From assembly GCF_003075075.1 (NCBI RefSeq), contig NZ_QCYM01000012.1, forward strand, positions 62,001-126,000: DNA of 64,000 bases, written 5' to 3'. How positions within the stretch are numbered: position 1 is the first letter of the stretch; each line of letters starts with the position of its first letter. The notes under the pieces were generated by a model. The model saw only the letters and a list, made by a program, of their open reading frames with translations, was not told the DNA's origin and ran no database searches. The stretch comes from Labrenzia sp. 011 (GTDB taxonomy: Bacteria; Pseudomonadota; Alphaproteobacteria; Rhizobiales; Stappiaceae). Made by a program: the position numbers and the translations under genes. Shown here in pieces: positions 45,543 through 53,446 of the stretch.

Positions 45543-45588
45543 AAAAAATTTCGCCGCAGATGAAGTGGGCAGCAGTTCATCTGCGGCG
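45543..45588 (-). terminator. Intrinsic terminator of the DUF5330 gene
   Basis: Perfect 13-bp stem (45552-45564 with 45576-45588, 11-nt loop) followed on the minus strand by AAATTTTTT. It lies about 130 bp beyond the DUF5330 stop. Confidence 0.8.
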
Positions 45589-45622
45589 CAGCGGACGAGA
45601 CCGCTGAAGTGAAGCCGTCCTT

Positions 45623-45645
45623 GCGGTGCTGCCGTGCAGCACCGC
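45623..45645. other. Hairpin between DUF5330 gene and its terminator
   Basis: Perfect 9-bp GCGGTGCTG/CAGCACCGC stem with a 5-nt loop. No T tract. Confidence 0.6.
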
Positions 45646-45714
45646 GTCAGCGGGGCACAATCGACCGTTTTCGGATCCAAAGGGGGCGGGGATCCGGACC
45701 AACGGCCTGTGTGC

Positions 45715-46164
45715 TCAGGTCTTGCGACCCGAGCGCGGTTTGGACCGTGGTACCGGTCCAAACCCTGTCTCCGCAGGGGAGACAGTCTCCAATGCCGGCT
45801 GCAGCAGGGCGCCAGCGGTGGAAATCTCATGGGGCACACCGGCCTGCGGTGCACTGGTCGACCCTGTCACCAGGGCGTCGTCTTCGGAACGCTCGGCGAT
45901 CTGCGTGTCGAGAAACTCGTAGACGATGCGGGCGCCGTCGCGGGCGCGGCTGCCAATGACCGTCAGCGCGTTTCCGCCGGTCTCGCAGGCTCGCGGATTG
46001 CGTGAGCAGAAGCCGCTGATGTCCGAAACGGTTGCCTGAGCCACGAGAAACGCGGACACGGGATCAACCTTTTCCGTTATGGGGGTGCTTTCCCGATCCG
46101 ATCCCAGAGGAATCAGAACCAGCACCAAGGTTAGCCAGAAGGCCGTCCTCAAGAGAAAGAACAT
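45715..46164 (-). CDS. DUF5330 domain protein
   Basis: A 149-residue protein from the ATG at 46164. A membrane helix (MFFLLRTAFWLTLVLVLIPL) leads into FLVAQATVSDISGFCSRNPR, ETGGNALTVIGSRARDGARI, which is the DUF5330 core typical of Rhizobiales; the C-terminus is basic and low complexity. Function unknown, membrane-anchored. Its 3' end contains two hairpin-forming stretches (45737-45764 and 45765-45785). Confidence 0.82.
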   Translation of the reverse strand: MFFLLRTAFWLTLVLVLIPLGSDRESTPITEKVDPVSAFLVAQATVSDISGFCSRNPRACETGGNALTVIGSRARDGARIVYEFLDTQIAERSEDDALVTGSTSAPQAGVPHEISTAGALLQPALETVSPAETGFGPVPRSKPRSGRKT

Positions 46165-46486
46165 ATCGCTACCCAGTCTGTTCGATCTTGGGTGCCTTTC
46201 TACTGTCGGCACCCTTGTTATGGAGACACCATAGCAAGGACATGAGAATGGCCGGTTGAATCGGAAGGACGAATTTTCATAAAATGAATCAGGTATTTGA
46301 GGCAAATTTTCTGAAAAATTGATTCAAATTTTAGCCAATCCCGTACAAGTATCTGAACAAAAGGGCATTTCCGGATTTTTTCCCGATTTGAATTCATCCT
46401 TTATCGTTCCTTAAGTGCTCGGGCACACAATGGCTTTACAGGAGCTGCGAGCGGGAATTCCTGCGTCTGTCGTGTGGTAGTGTAGA
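46165..46486. other. AT-rich spacer before the histidine-kinase-like gene
   Basis: About 320 bp between divergent genes, AT-rich at 46260-46420, with no supported ORF and no strong hairpin; presumably the promoters of both genes. Confidence 0.5.
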
Positions 46487-48235
46487 GTGCGTAACCTTTT
46501 GAGTTTTCTGAAAAATTTGCTGAGCCATTGGGCCTCGCGAGTCGACGGGATGATTCATCCCCACGCCGCCGGGGACAGTTTTCTGGCGCCGTTGCATCGG
46601 TCGTTCCTGATCAGCGCCATGCTGAGCGGCGCCGTCGCGCTTTTCGTCCTGCCCCTGCATCTGGCACTTGCCGGACCGCCGCATGTGGCCGAAATTCTGG
46701 TTCTGGCCTGGATGCTGAGCCAGTGGCCGCTGGCGCTCTATCTGTCGCAATCGGGCGATCTCAACAAGGTGATCGCGGTTTCGGCCTCGCTTTTTGCCTG
46801 CACTGTTGCCGCGATCTGTTTCCTGACCGGAGGGAGTGCTTCCTTCGCGGCCATCTGGCTGCTGATACCCCTGGTGGAGGCGGCCTTTGCAACCAGCCGG
46901 AAAACGCCGGTGCTTGTTGCCGCGCTTTGTACTGCTCTGCTTGCCGCCATGGCGTTTCTGCCGCTGCCGGAGCTTCAGTTCGAACCCTCGCCGGGGCCGG
47001 CGCGGTTTGTCACGGCTCTTGCCGCGCTCATCTATGCGGGCATGCTGGCCTACCGGTTGTCCGGGGACCGGCGGCGGGCCCGGACCGCGGTGCTTGCCTC
47101 CGAAAGCCGGCGGCAACTGATCAGCCAGAGTGTCTCGGAGGTCTTCTGTGAACTCGACTCCGGCGGACGGATCCGCGTTCTGGGTGGACCGGTAAAGCAG
47201 ATGTTCGGGGGACTGCCGGATGCCGGCAGCGACGACTGGCTGTTTCAGCGGCTGCATGTGGCGGACCGGCCGCTCTATCTGACCAGATTGTCCGATGTCC
47301 GGCACACCGGCGAGCCGGCAGTGTTCGATGTACGCATGCGGATCGGTGCCAGTGTTCCCGGCGAAAGCGGCCAGGCGGAATACCGGCAGCTGCAATTGCA
47401 TATCAAGGCGCAAGGGAACGACGGAGCCGCTTCGGCGGATCGCAGACTGCTCCTTCTCATTCGGCAGACGGGAGCGGGGGATGTCCTTGAGCGCGCGGAA
47501 GCTGCTTCCCCGTTGCAGGAAAGCCGGACCGCCGGCATTTCGAGAACCCTGCTTGAAACCGCCGGTCTGGATGCGCGCAAGGTTCTTGCCGAAATGATCG
47601 CCCAGGCAACGGCGTTGCAAGCCGGTGCAGGTGCCGCACCGGGAACAGCCGCGCATGCCGCCGCCGACCGGATGAAGGCGGCTGGGGAAGCGGGTCTTGA
47701 AAGGCTGGACGCTGTTCTGGAATTCCGGCCGGAGATGTGCGTGAGCGGCGAGCCGGACTACGGCACGATCGATGTTGCAGCCTGTCTCGCAGACTGTCGC
47801 AAACTGGTGACGGTCCTGGCTGACCGGCGCGGGGTGGAGATTGAAACAGATACCGCCGCCGATTTGCCGGCCGCGGTCGCGGACGAGAAACGTCTTCGCC
47901 AAGCAGTGTGTTTCATCCTGTCGGACATGATCGAGACCTCGGAACACGGAGCCGTGGTTACGGTCTCCGGACATGCGGATTGCAACGGTCTGGAAGTCGT
48001 GCTGTCCGTCAGAAACCGGCTGTCCAGTCTGAGCTGGAGTTCGGAGGCCTCCCGGCCGGTGCTCGATTTCGCAAGCGACCTGCTGGAGGCAACCGGGGGC
48101 AGTCTGTCGGTTCTGACCATGCTGGGACATGGCGAAAGTGTCGCCCTGCGTCTTCCGGTTCGTTCCGTCCAGGTTCTGCGCCCGGCCCCGTCCCAGGCTG
48201 ATACGGCCGGCCGGCCGTTCGCGAGAACTGCGTAG
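46487..48235 (+). CDS. Membrane PAS/histidine-kinase-like protein, degenerate
   Basis: A 582-residue protein with about six membrane helices in residues 35-190, a PAS-like domain (about 205-330), and a C-terminal kinase-like region. No usable phosphoacceptor His box is seen in the expected place, and the ATPase domain has lost canonical N-box (SDMIETSEHGA in place of NAxKF) and G-box residues, so activity is doubtful. Residues near RLRQAVCFILS still show the fold. Start is GTG at 46487 without a strong site; ATG at 46550 is an alternative. It heads a row with a peptidoglycan-binding and DUF1491 gene. Confidence 0.72.
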   Translation: MRNLLSFLKNLLSHWASRVDGMIHPHAAGDSFLAPLHRSFLISAMLSGAVALFVLPLHLALAGPPHVAEILVLAWMLSQWPLALYLSQSGDLNKVIAVSASLFACTVAAICFLTGGSASFAAIWLLIPLVEAAFATSRKTPVLVAALCTALLAAMAFLPLPELQFEPSPGPARFVTALAALIYAGMLAYRLSGDRRRARTAVLASESRRQLISQSVSEVFCELDSGGRIRVLGGPVKQMFGGLPDAGSDDWLFQRLHVADRPLYLTRLSDVRHTGEPAVFDVRMRIGASVPGESGQAEYRQLQLHIKAQGNDGAASADRRLLLLIRQTGAGDVLERAEAASPLQESRTAGISRTLLETAGLDARKVLAEMIAQATALQAGAGAAPGTAAHAAADRMKAAGEAGLERLDAVLEFRPEMCVSGEPDYGTIDVAACLADCRKLVTVLADRRGVEIETDTAADLPAAVADEKRLRQAVCFILSDMIETSEHGAVVTVSGHADCNGLEVVLSVRNRLSSLSWSSEASRPVLDFASDLLEATGGSLSVLTMLGHGESVALRLPVRSVQVLRPAPSQADTAGRPFARTA

Positions 48236-48243
48236 GCGGTGGC

Positions 48244-48993
48244 ATGGCAAAACAGGTAAAAAAGAAAAAACAGGCCAAGACGCCCGACTCGTTCATGACA
48301 AGGGCAGGGCATGCGGCGCTCGACAATCCGGTGGCGGCGGGCGGTACGGTCGTGATGGGACTGACGGCCTGCCTGATCGTGGCCAATGCCGTCGGACTGC
48401 AGCCGGGAAGGCACCCCGCGCCGCTCTTTGCAACCCGCGAACGATCCGACGCGGTGCAGCTTCCCGAGCCGGGAGACCGGCGCAGCGGATTGCAGGTGCA
48501 GGAAATCTCGACCCTGGTGCTGGATCTGCAGATCTCCCTGAGAAAAATCGGTCTGTATGAAGGGCCACTTGACGGTCTGAACGGACCGGCGACGGAGCGT
48601 GCGATCCGCGCCTTCGAGCGTCGCGCCGGGAAAGTGGAAACCGGTGAAGCCAGCGAAAGCCTGCTTGCGCTGGTCCTGATGCAGGGGGATGCACCGCTGG
48701 CCGGACAGATGCCTGTGCCGCGCGCCAAGCCCGGATTTTCCGGCACCCCCGTTCAGGACACCGGTCCGGAAGCGGTTGCCGGTGTCGATGCGGATCCCCG
48801 ACTGATGAAGATCCAGAAGGCGTTGTCTGAGCTGGGCTATGGTCCGCTGAAGGCGGACGGCCTTATCGGAGCCAACACCACTGCGGCCATCAAACGGTTC
48901 GAACTCGACCGGGGACTGCCCCTGACGGGCGAGCCGGGGCCGGTGGTGATCGAGCGCCTGGAAATGATCAGTGGCCGCTCGCTTTCCGGCTGA
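48244..48993 (+). CDS. Membrane-anchored peptidoglycan-binding domain protein
   Basis: A 249-residue protein: a basic N-terminus (MAKQVKKKKQ), a membrane segment about residues 33-52, and two peptidoglycan-binding (PG_binding_1) repeats. The first (ISTLVLDLQISLRKIGLYEG, LDGLNGPATERAIRAFE) and second (MKIQKALSELGYGPLKADGL, TTAAIKRFELDRGLPLTG) are clear. It probably sits in the periplasm at the cell wall. Starts 8 bp after the kinase-like gene. Confidence 0.85.
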   Translation: MAKQVKKKKQAKTPDSFMTRAGHAALDNPVAAGGTVVMGLTACLIVANAVGLQPGRHPAPLFATRERSDAVQLPEPGDRRSGLQVQEISTLVLDLQISLRKIGLYEGPLDGLNGPATERAIRAFERRAGKVETGEASESLLALVLMQGDAPLAGQMPVPRAKPGFSGTPVQDTGPEAVAGVDADPRLMKIQKALSELGYGPLKADGLIGANTTAAIKRFELDRGLPLTGEPGPVVIERLEMISGRSLSG

Positions 48994-49086
48994 ATTCTGA
49001 TATGAGACAGCGTTTCTGGTGAGGCTCTGCTGCGGTTTGCTCACCGCTGCCGCGCCACTTCGCCGTTTCCTGTCGAGGATCGTTGA

Positions 49087-49470
49087 ATGCGGGTCACGTC
49101 CGATTTCTTTGTCAGTGCGCTTGTCCGCCGTGTGTTCAACAGCGGCGGTTTCGCTGCGGTCTCGAAACGCGGTGCACCTGAAGCGGGTGCCGTGTTCGTC
49201 AGTGTCGACAGGCTGGATGGCACCTTCGACTTTTACGGCCCCGCACCGCAGTCCATGTTCAGCGATCTTCCCGACGGCCGCCTGTTCGAGCGGATATTGC
49301 TTCAGGCTGATGGAGAGCAACTGGCCGAACGTCTTCAAAAGGAGCGCCGGATGGATCCGGATTACTGGCTGGTGGAGATCGAGGCGCGGGACGGGCAGGT
49401 GGATCTGCCGCTTGCCGGCGATGAACCCGACGCCGATCCCGATCCCGGCAAGGGCCTGTTCCGGTTCTAG
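49087..49470 (+). CDS. DUF1491 protein
   Basis: A 127-residue protein of the alphaproteobacterial DUF1491 family: MRVTSDFFVSALVRRVF..., DYWLVEIEARDG and an acidic tail (DEPDADPDPGKGLFRF). Function unknown; cytoplasmic. The third gene of the row after the kinase-like and PG-binding genes, 93 bp behind the latter. Confidence 0.88.
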   Translation: MRVTSDFFVSALVRRVFNSGGFAAVSKRGAPEAGAVFVSVDRLDGTFDFYGPAPQSMFSDLPDGRLFERILLQADGEQLAERLQKERRMDPDYWLVEIEARDGQVDLPLAGDEPDADPDPGKGLFRF

Positions 49471-49477
49471 GCGCAAC

Positions 49478-49510
49478 CTCATTATTGAAGACGAAATGGC
49501 ATGGGAGATG
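49478..49510 (+). repeat. Dispersed repeat, copy B
   Basis: 33 bp that match 27425-27457 at 29 positions, including a 15-base identical run. Immediately follows the DUF1491 gene. Its 5' flank differs from copy A. Confidence 0.5.
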
Positions 49511-49626
49511 CGTTCAGGCGACCACCTGAAGTCAAGTCACGAGACATCCTCTCGACGTCCCTGCATTGCGCGGATTGGTGATTTCATAGGCGGACACCGT
49601 GTGTCCTGCGGTCCGGTCGTCGGCGA

Positions 49627-50760
49627 TCAGCTGCCGGTCTTCTGGCGTGCAGGGCCGATCTCGGCGGCGCCCGAGGTGGTCCGTGCGGTCTCCTGGGGCC
49701 TCCTGGTTTCCTGATACTGGGGAGCGTGGCGAGGAGACGCCGTACCCGTGTCCTCATCCCGCAGGATCCACTGACTCGTCAGAACGCCGGCAGCACCCAC
49801 GCTCAGCGTCCGGTGGAAGCGCAGCAGACCGCGCAAGTCCGACAGTGGCATGTCTTCCCCGAACATCCGGATCAACACGGTGGCTGTCTGCGAGGGGGAC
49901 ATGCCCAGGGCCTTGAGCGCGATGGTCAGACCGTCTTTCTGGGTCCCCTGCAGCAACTGATCGCACACGGGCTGCGACAGGCTCAAACCCTGATTGAGAA
50001 GAGCGGCAAAATGCGGGCGGTCGCCGGCGCGGGCCCGGGCCACCAGGGCATCGCAAAGACGACCGTCCCGGCGATGGAGAGTTCCCGAACCGGGCGTGCG
50101 GGCCTTGTCGACGAGGCTGGTGATCTCCGCCGCCGCAATGGCCTTTGCCTTGAGCGGAGCGGGCAAATGCAGGTACTGGCCCATGAGACCGTCGGGATTG
50201 AGCGCATCCTGCCCGGCCAGTTCCAGGCCGAGAGCGGCAACGATCTCGCTGCGGCGGCTGAGCTTGTCGTGATGGACCGGAGCGAGGCGGACATCTTCCC
50301 GTTGCAGCAGAACCCGGATGACATCGGCGCCCGCGTGCTCGCACAGGGCGGTGAGAACCGATTCGCGCAATGAGGGGCGGTTGGCAATCGCACGCCGGAG
50401 CGAATCCGGTCCGGACCTGACCTTGCGCAGCAGGAGATCCACAGAAAGCCTTTGACTGTAACGAAGCGCCGGATAGGCGGTCAGTTCGTCCTCGTCGGAA
50501 GCCAGGAGTTCCAGCAGGTCGTCGGGTATTTCCGGATGGGCGGCGAGCATGGAGGCAATCCGGCGGCGATCCTGAAGAGTGGTCGCGGGCAGGAGATTGC
50601 GTGCCAGTTCCAGAAAAATCTTCTTTTCTTCAACGTCATGCCAGGACTTCCCGACGAAGAGCTCCGTTGCCGCGAGCAGCACGCCACCATCCTGCGGCGC
50701 CTTTTTCCGGCCATGCGCGGACGTGTGAACGGATGAATCGACGTGAGGCCTTTGACGCAT
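49627..50760 (-). CDS. DUF2336 domain protein
   Basis: A 377-residue, mostly helical protein of the DUF2336 family found in alphaproteobacteria, with HEAT-like helices throughout (ELARNLLPATTLQDRRRIAS, LLRKVRSGPDSLRRAIANRP, LNQGLSLSQPVCDQLLQG) and a Ser/Thr/Pro tail. Role unknown; no signal peptide. The ATG at 50760 opens the frame. Convergent with the DUF1491 gene. Confidence 0.85.
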   Translation of the reverse strand: MRQRPHVDSSVHTSAHGRKKAPQDGGVLLAATELFVGKSWHDVEEKKIFLELARNLLPATTLQDRRRIASMLAAHPEIPDDLLELLASDEDELTAYPALRYSQRLSVDLLLRKVRSGPDSLRRAIANRPSLRESVLTALCEHAGADVIRVLLQREDVRLAPVHHDKLSRRSEIVAALGLELAGQDALNPDGLMGQYLHLPAPLKAKAIAAAEITSLVDKARTPGSGTLHRRDGRLCDALVARARAGDRPHFAALLNQGLSLSQPVCDQLLQGTQKDGLTIALKALGMSPSQTATVLIRMFGEDMPLSDLRGLLRFHRTLSVGAAGVLTSQWILRDEDTGTASPRHAPQYQETRRPQETARTTSGAAEIGPARQKTGS

Positions 50761-50953
50761 GACACCTGTCTACAAAATACAGAAGACCGGACCACCGGCT
50801 GGAGTTGTTTCGTTCAAATTGCCCTAAAAGCGTTAGCATCCTGTTAACCCTGACGGCTTCCTAATGAAGCTCGCAGGAAGTAATGCGTCGCCCGTTTGAC
50901 CGAGTTCCGCCGGTATGACACCGCCGGAGCAAGAGGAACCGAAGGAGGAGACG

Positions 50954-51163
50954 ATGGGCAATTTGTTGGACTTCGCGTCAGCACAGCGCCCCGCTGCACG
51001 AGTGGGGCGTCCATGTGACAGCCGCTACGCGACCGGCCGGGATGCCATTGGAGAAGTTATCCTCTTCCCAGGTGTCCGGTATGAGCGACATGACCTTGAT
51101 CTTGCCGCGCGAATCGCGACCATCGGAAAAGCTGCTGGACCGGCCGGCTCCGACAAGGACTGA
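50954..51163 (+). CDS. Small hypothetical protein
   Basis: A 69-residue protein beginning MGNLLDFASAQRPAARVGRP, with AGGAGG just upstream, so translation is credible. It contains VILFPGVRYERHDLD and ends in AGPAGSDKD. No domain recognised. It lies 58 bp before the lipoprotein gene; possible leader partner. Confidence 0.65.
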   Translation: MGNLLDFASAQRPAARVGRPCDSRYATGRDAIGEVILFPGVRYERHDLDLAARIATIGKAAGPAGSDKD

Positions 51164-51221
51164 CGGTTCGCGTCACTCCAGCCGCGTTGCCGACACTTTC
51201 AGCGGTTTGGAGAAACGCCCT

Positions 51222-52079
51222 ATGGGCAAATGTGAAGCGGTACATTCCGGTTCCGCGCAGGGCGGGGCACAGAGATGCGGACGAGGCCTTGCGCTGGCCG
51301 CTGTCCTGCTCGCCACCGCCTCCCTGGCTGCCTGTGTCCGTCCGACCGGAGATTTCGATCGTGCGCGCCCCTCGGTGATCCATGACGACCTCATGCCCAG
51401 AGCCGGAAATGAAGCGGCACGGCTGCGCGGCGATCCTGTGTCGAAATTCAATTACACCAATGACGAAAAGCTGCTGCGCAACCGCGGCTGGACGCTGATC
51501 CGTCCGCCCTGGACCAAGGACTGGATCGGCGGCACCATGGTGGAGCTGTCGCGCACGCGCGTGCTGCCGGAAACCGAAGGCCGCGTGCCGCCCGATCTTT
51601 ACCTGATCTATCTGCGCTCGGACAAATTCCGGTCCTCGGACGCCCGCTACGACAAGATCGCGTCCGATGCATCCGGTGACGCGGAACTGGTCATGCCGTT
51701 CTGCACGGTGGCGGTCCGGGTCGAAAAGGCGGATGACGAGCGACTGAGGGTTCTGGGCAACAAGGCGGTGACCACCCAGGAAACCTATGACGGCGCCAAG
51801 GCGCGGGTGTGGGAAAACCGGGTGATGACCAAATGGGTCGCTCAAGCGCTGCGCTACCGGATCATCGCCTACAAGAAGGCGCTGGAAGGTCTCGAGATCG
51901 AAACACCCAGCCGGGACCGGGTCTGGAAAGTCAACAATGCCATCCGCGAGCTCGAGGGTCAGGTGAAGCTGGCCGAGGCAAGCTGCGAACGGGGCAACCG
52001 CTACAGCAGCGATGCGCCGGCCAGGAAATCGCGGATCTACACCGGCTGGGGTGTCGAGCGGGCGCCGGTGGTGAAGTAG
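51222..52079 (+). CDS. Lipoprotein, unknown
   Basis: A 285-residue protein from the ATG at 51222 (GGAG 9 nt upstream) with a lipobox SLAAC near residue 38, so a lipoprotein anchored in the envelope. The mature part has charged repeats (VRVEKADDERLRVLGNKAVT; YKKALEGLEIETPSRDRVWK) with coiled-coil character and ends GWGVERAPVVK. No named family recognised. In-frame upstream starts from 51015 are not supported. Confidence 0.8.
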   Translation: MGKCEAVHSGSAQGGAQRCGRGLALAAVLLATASLAACVRPTGDFDRARPSVIHDDLMPRAGNEAARLRGDPVSKFNYTNDEKLLRNRGWTLIRPPWTKDWIGGTMVELSRTRVLPETEGRVPPDLYLIYLRSDKFRSSDARYDKIASDASGDAELVMPFCTVAVRVEKADDERLRVLGNKAVTTQETYDGAKARVWENRVMTKWVAQALRYRIIAYKKALEGLEIETPSRDRVWKVNNAIRELEGQVKLAEASCERGNRYSSDAPARKSRIYTGWGVERAPVVK

Positions 52080-52202
52080 CGCGCGCCGCGTCCGGAAACG
52101 TGCCGGCCAAATTCGAATGCACGGGCCGGCAAAAACCACCTTCCGACATTGTCATGTCCGCGCATTCGCTCGCCGGGAGGCGCGCGGCCGATGTCCGATG
52201 CC

Positions 52203-52763
52203 TCAAATCGTTCCGCAGCGCGCCGCCTGCAGCGCCCCGTCGACTTCCTCCGCCCTGGAAGCATGCGGAACATAGGCTCTCAGAAGGGCGAAGCCACTGA
52301 TCGGCTCCGGCGTTTCGATGACAATCAGGTCTTCCAGGTTTTCCGGCGGGTTCTCGCGCAGGATGGAGAGCTGCTGGGTGGTCAGCACCAGCATGGAAAG
52401 GCGTTCGGCGCCGGCGGTGCGGTTGTTGAGGCTGTAGACCGCTTCGCCGGCTGCGTTGAACAGTCCGATGGACCAGAAGGACACGGGGATGCTGGCGTCG
52501 AAAAGAACCGGTCCATCGTCCAGCTGGAAACGGCAGGCGGCGTGTTTCATCGCGGGATCGAGATCCGGCAGGACTTCCTGACCGGGTTTGACATCCGGCA
52601 GAAGGTTGAACTGCCGGTCCGTGCCGTAGCTGGCGATATTGTCATAGGCGCTGTGCTGCACATTGCGCGGAATGCTGAGGACCACCAGAATATGGATGAT
52701 GGCCGCGAGGCACAGGGTTGCCAGAATACCGACCGTCAGGGTGAACCGGGGGGAGAGTGTCAC
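52203..52763 (-). CDS. DUF1254 domain protein
   Basis: A 186-residue protein starting at GTG (52763): an N-terminal membrane anchor (LTVGILATLCLAAIIHILVV) and a DUF1254 region with MLVLTTQQLSILRENPPENL. It starts 4 bp inside the end of the DUF1214 gene, so the two are translationally coupled. Envelope location, unknown role; DUF1214/1254 often occur together. Confidence 0.82.
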   Translation of the reverse strand: MTLSPRFTLTVGILATLCLAAIIHILVVLSIPRNVQHSAYDNIASYGTDRQFNLLPDVKPGQEVLPDLDPAMKHAACRFQLDDGPVLFDASIPVSFWSIGLFNAAGEAVYSLNNRTAGAERLSMLVLTTQQLSILRENPPENLEDLIVIETPEPISGFALLRAYVPHASRAEEVDGALQAARCGTI

Positions 52764-53446
52764 GGGCAGCCCGTCCTTTCGATCACCGGCATGCTGACAC
52801 CGTCCAGGGCCGCGCCCGTGGTCACCGGCGCATCGTAGAGCCGCAGGACGAAGCGCAGGCCGTCACTGGCGCTGGCTTCTGCTGCAAGGGGAAGCCAGTT
52901 GCCGGAGTGGGGCGCCGTTGCGGCAGTAATCTCGAAGGTGCCGTCCGGGGCGCGCAGGAGGTTCTGGCTGACCACATGAACCCGGCCGGACAGGGTTTCG
53001 ACAAGGTCGCCACGGCCGTCGACGGCGGTCAGGGTCCACAGGCGTGCCGATGGGGTCTGTCCGGCGATCCGGTAGACGCAGGTCGGGTCGAGCAGATGAC
53101 CGGCGCTGTCTTCACGCGCCACCAGCGCCAGGCCTTCGCCGCTTGCCAGGGGAATGACCGCGCCGCGCGTATAGATGGCGACCGAATAAGGGTCGGCTTC
53201 CGCGGTGCCTGCCTTCGGATAGGCATGCCAGGGTCCGATGGTGACGGCATCGAGAGGCTGTTCGCGCTCGATGACCAGATAGGCGGAACTGATTCCCAGA
53301 AGCGAGGCCATCGCAAGGACCAGGGAGATTGCGGCCAGCGTGCGCAGGGGATGGCTGCGATAGGGGCGGATGACCCGTGGCAGATCGGTCTCGTACCAGC
53401 CGGTCTCGCCGCTGATGATACGCGGCTGCGGGGAGGTCTCGCTCAT
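52760..53446 (-). CDS. DUF1214 domain protein
   Basis: A 228-residue protein with a membrane helix near the N-terminus (LRTLAAISLVLAMASLLGIS) and a periplasmic DUF1214 domain: IGPWHAYPKAGTAEADPYSV, LVAREDSAGHLLDPTCVYRI, RVHVVSQNLLRAPDGTFEI. Four-bp overlaps with the PBP1A gene before it and the DUF1254 gene after it. Function unknown, linked by operon to cell wall synthesis. Confidence 0.85.
   Translation of the reverse strand: MSETSPQPRIISGETGWYETDLPRVIRPYRSHPLRTLAAISLVLAMASLLGISSAYLVIEREQPLDAVTIGPWHAYPKAGTAEADPYSVAIYTRGAVIPLASGEGLALVAREDSAGHLLDPTCVYRIAGQTPSARLWTLTAVDGRGDLVETLSGRVHVVSQNLLRAPDGTFEITAATAPHSGNWLPLAAEASASDGLRFVLRLYDAPVTTGAALDGVSMPVIERTGCP

Larger units (their letters stand above)
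45363..45714. other. Spacer with hairpins, sufE and DUF5330 gene
   Basis: About 350 bp without a supported ORF. Holds the sufE promoter on its left side and two hairpins on its right. Confidence 0.5.
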
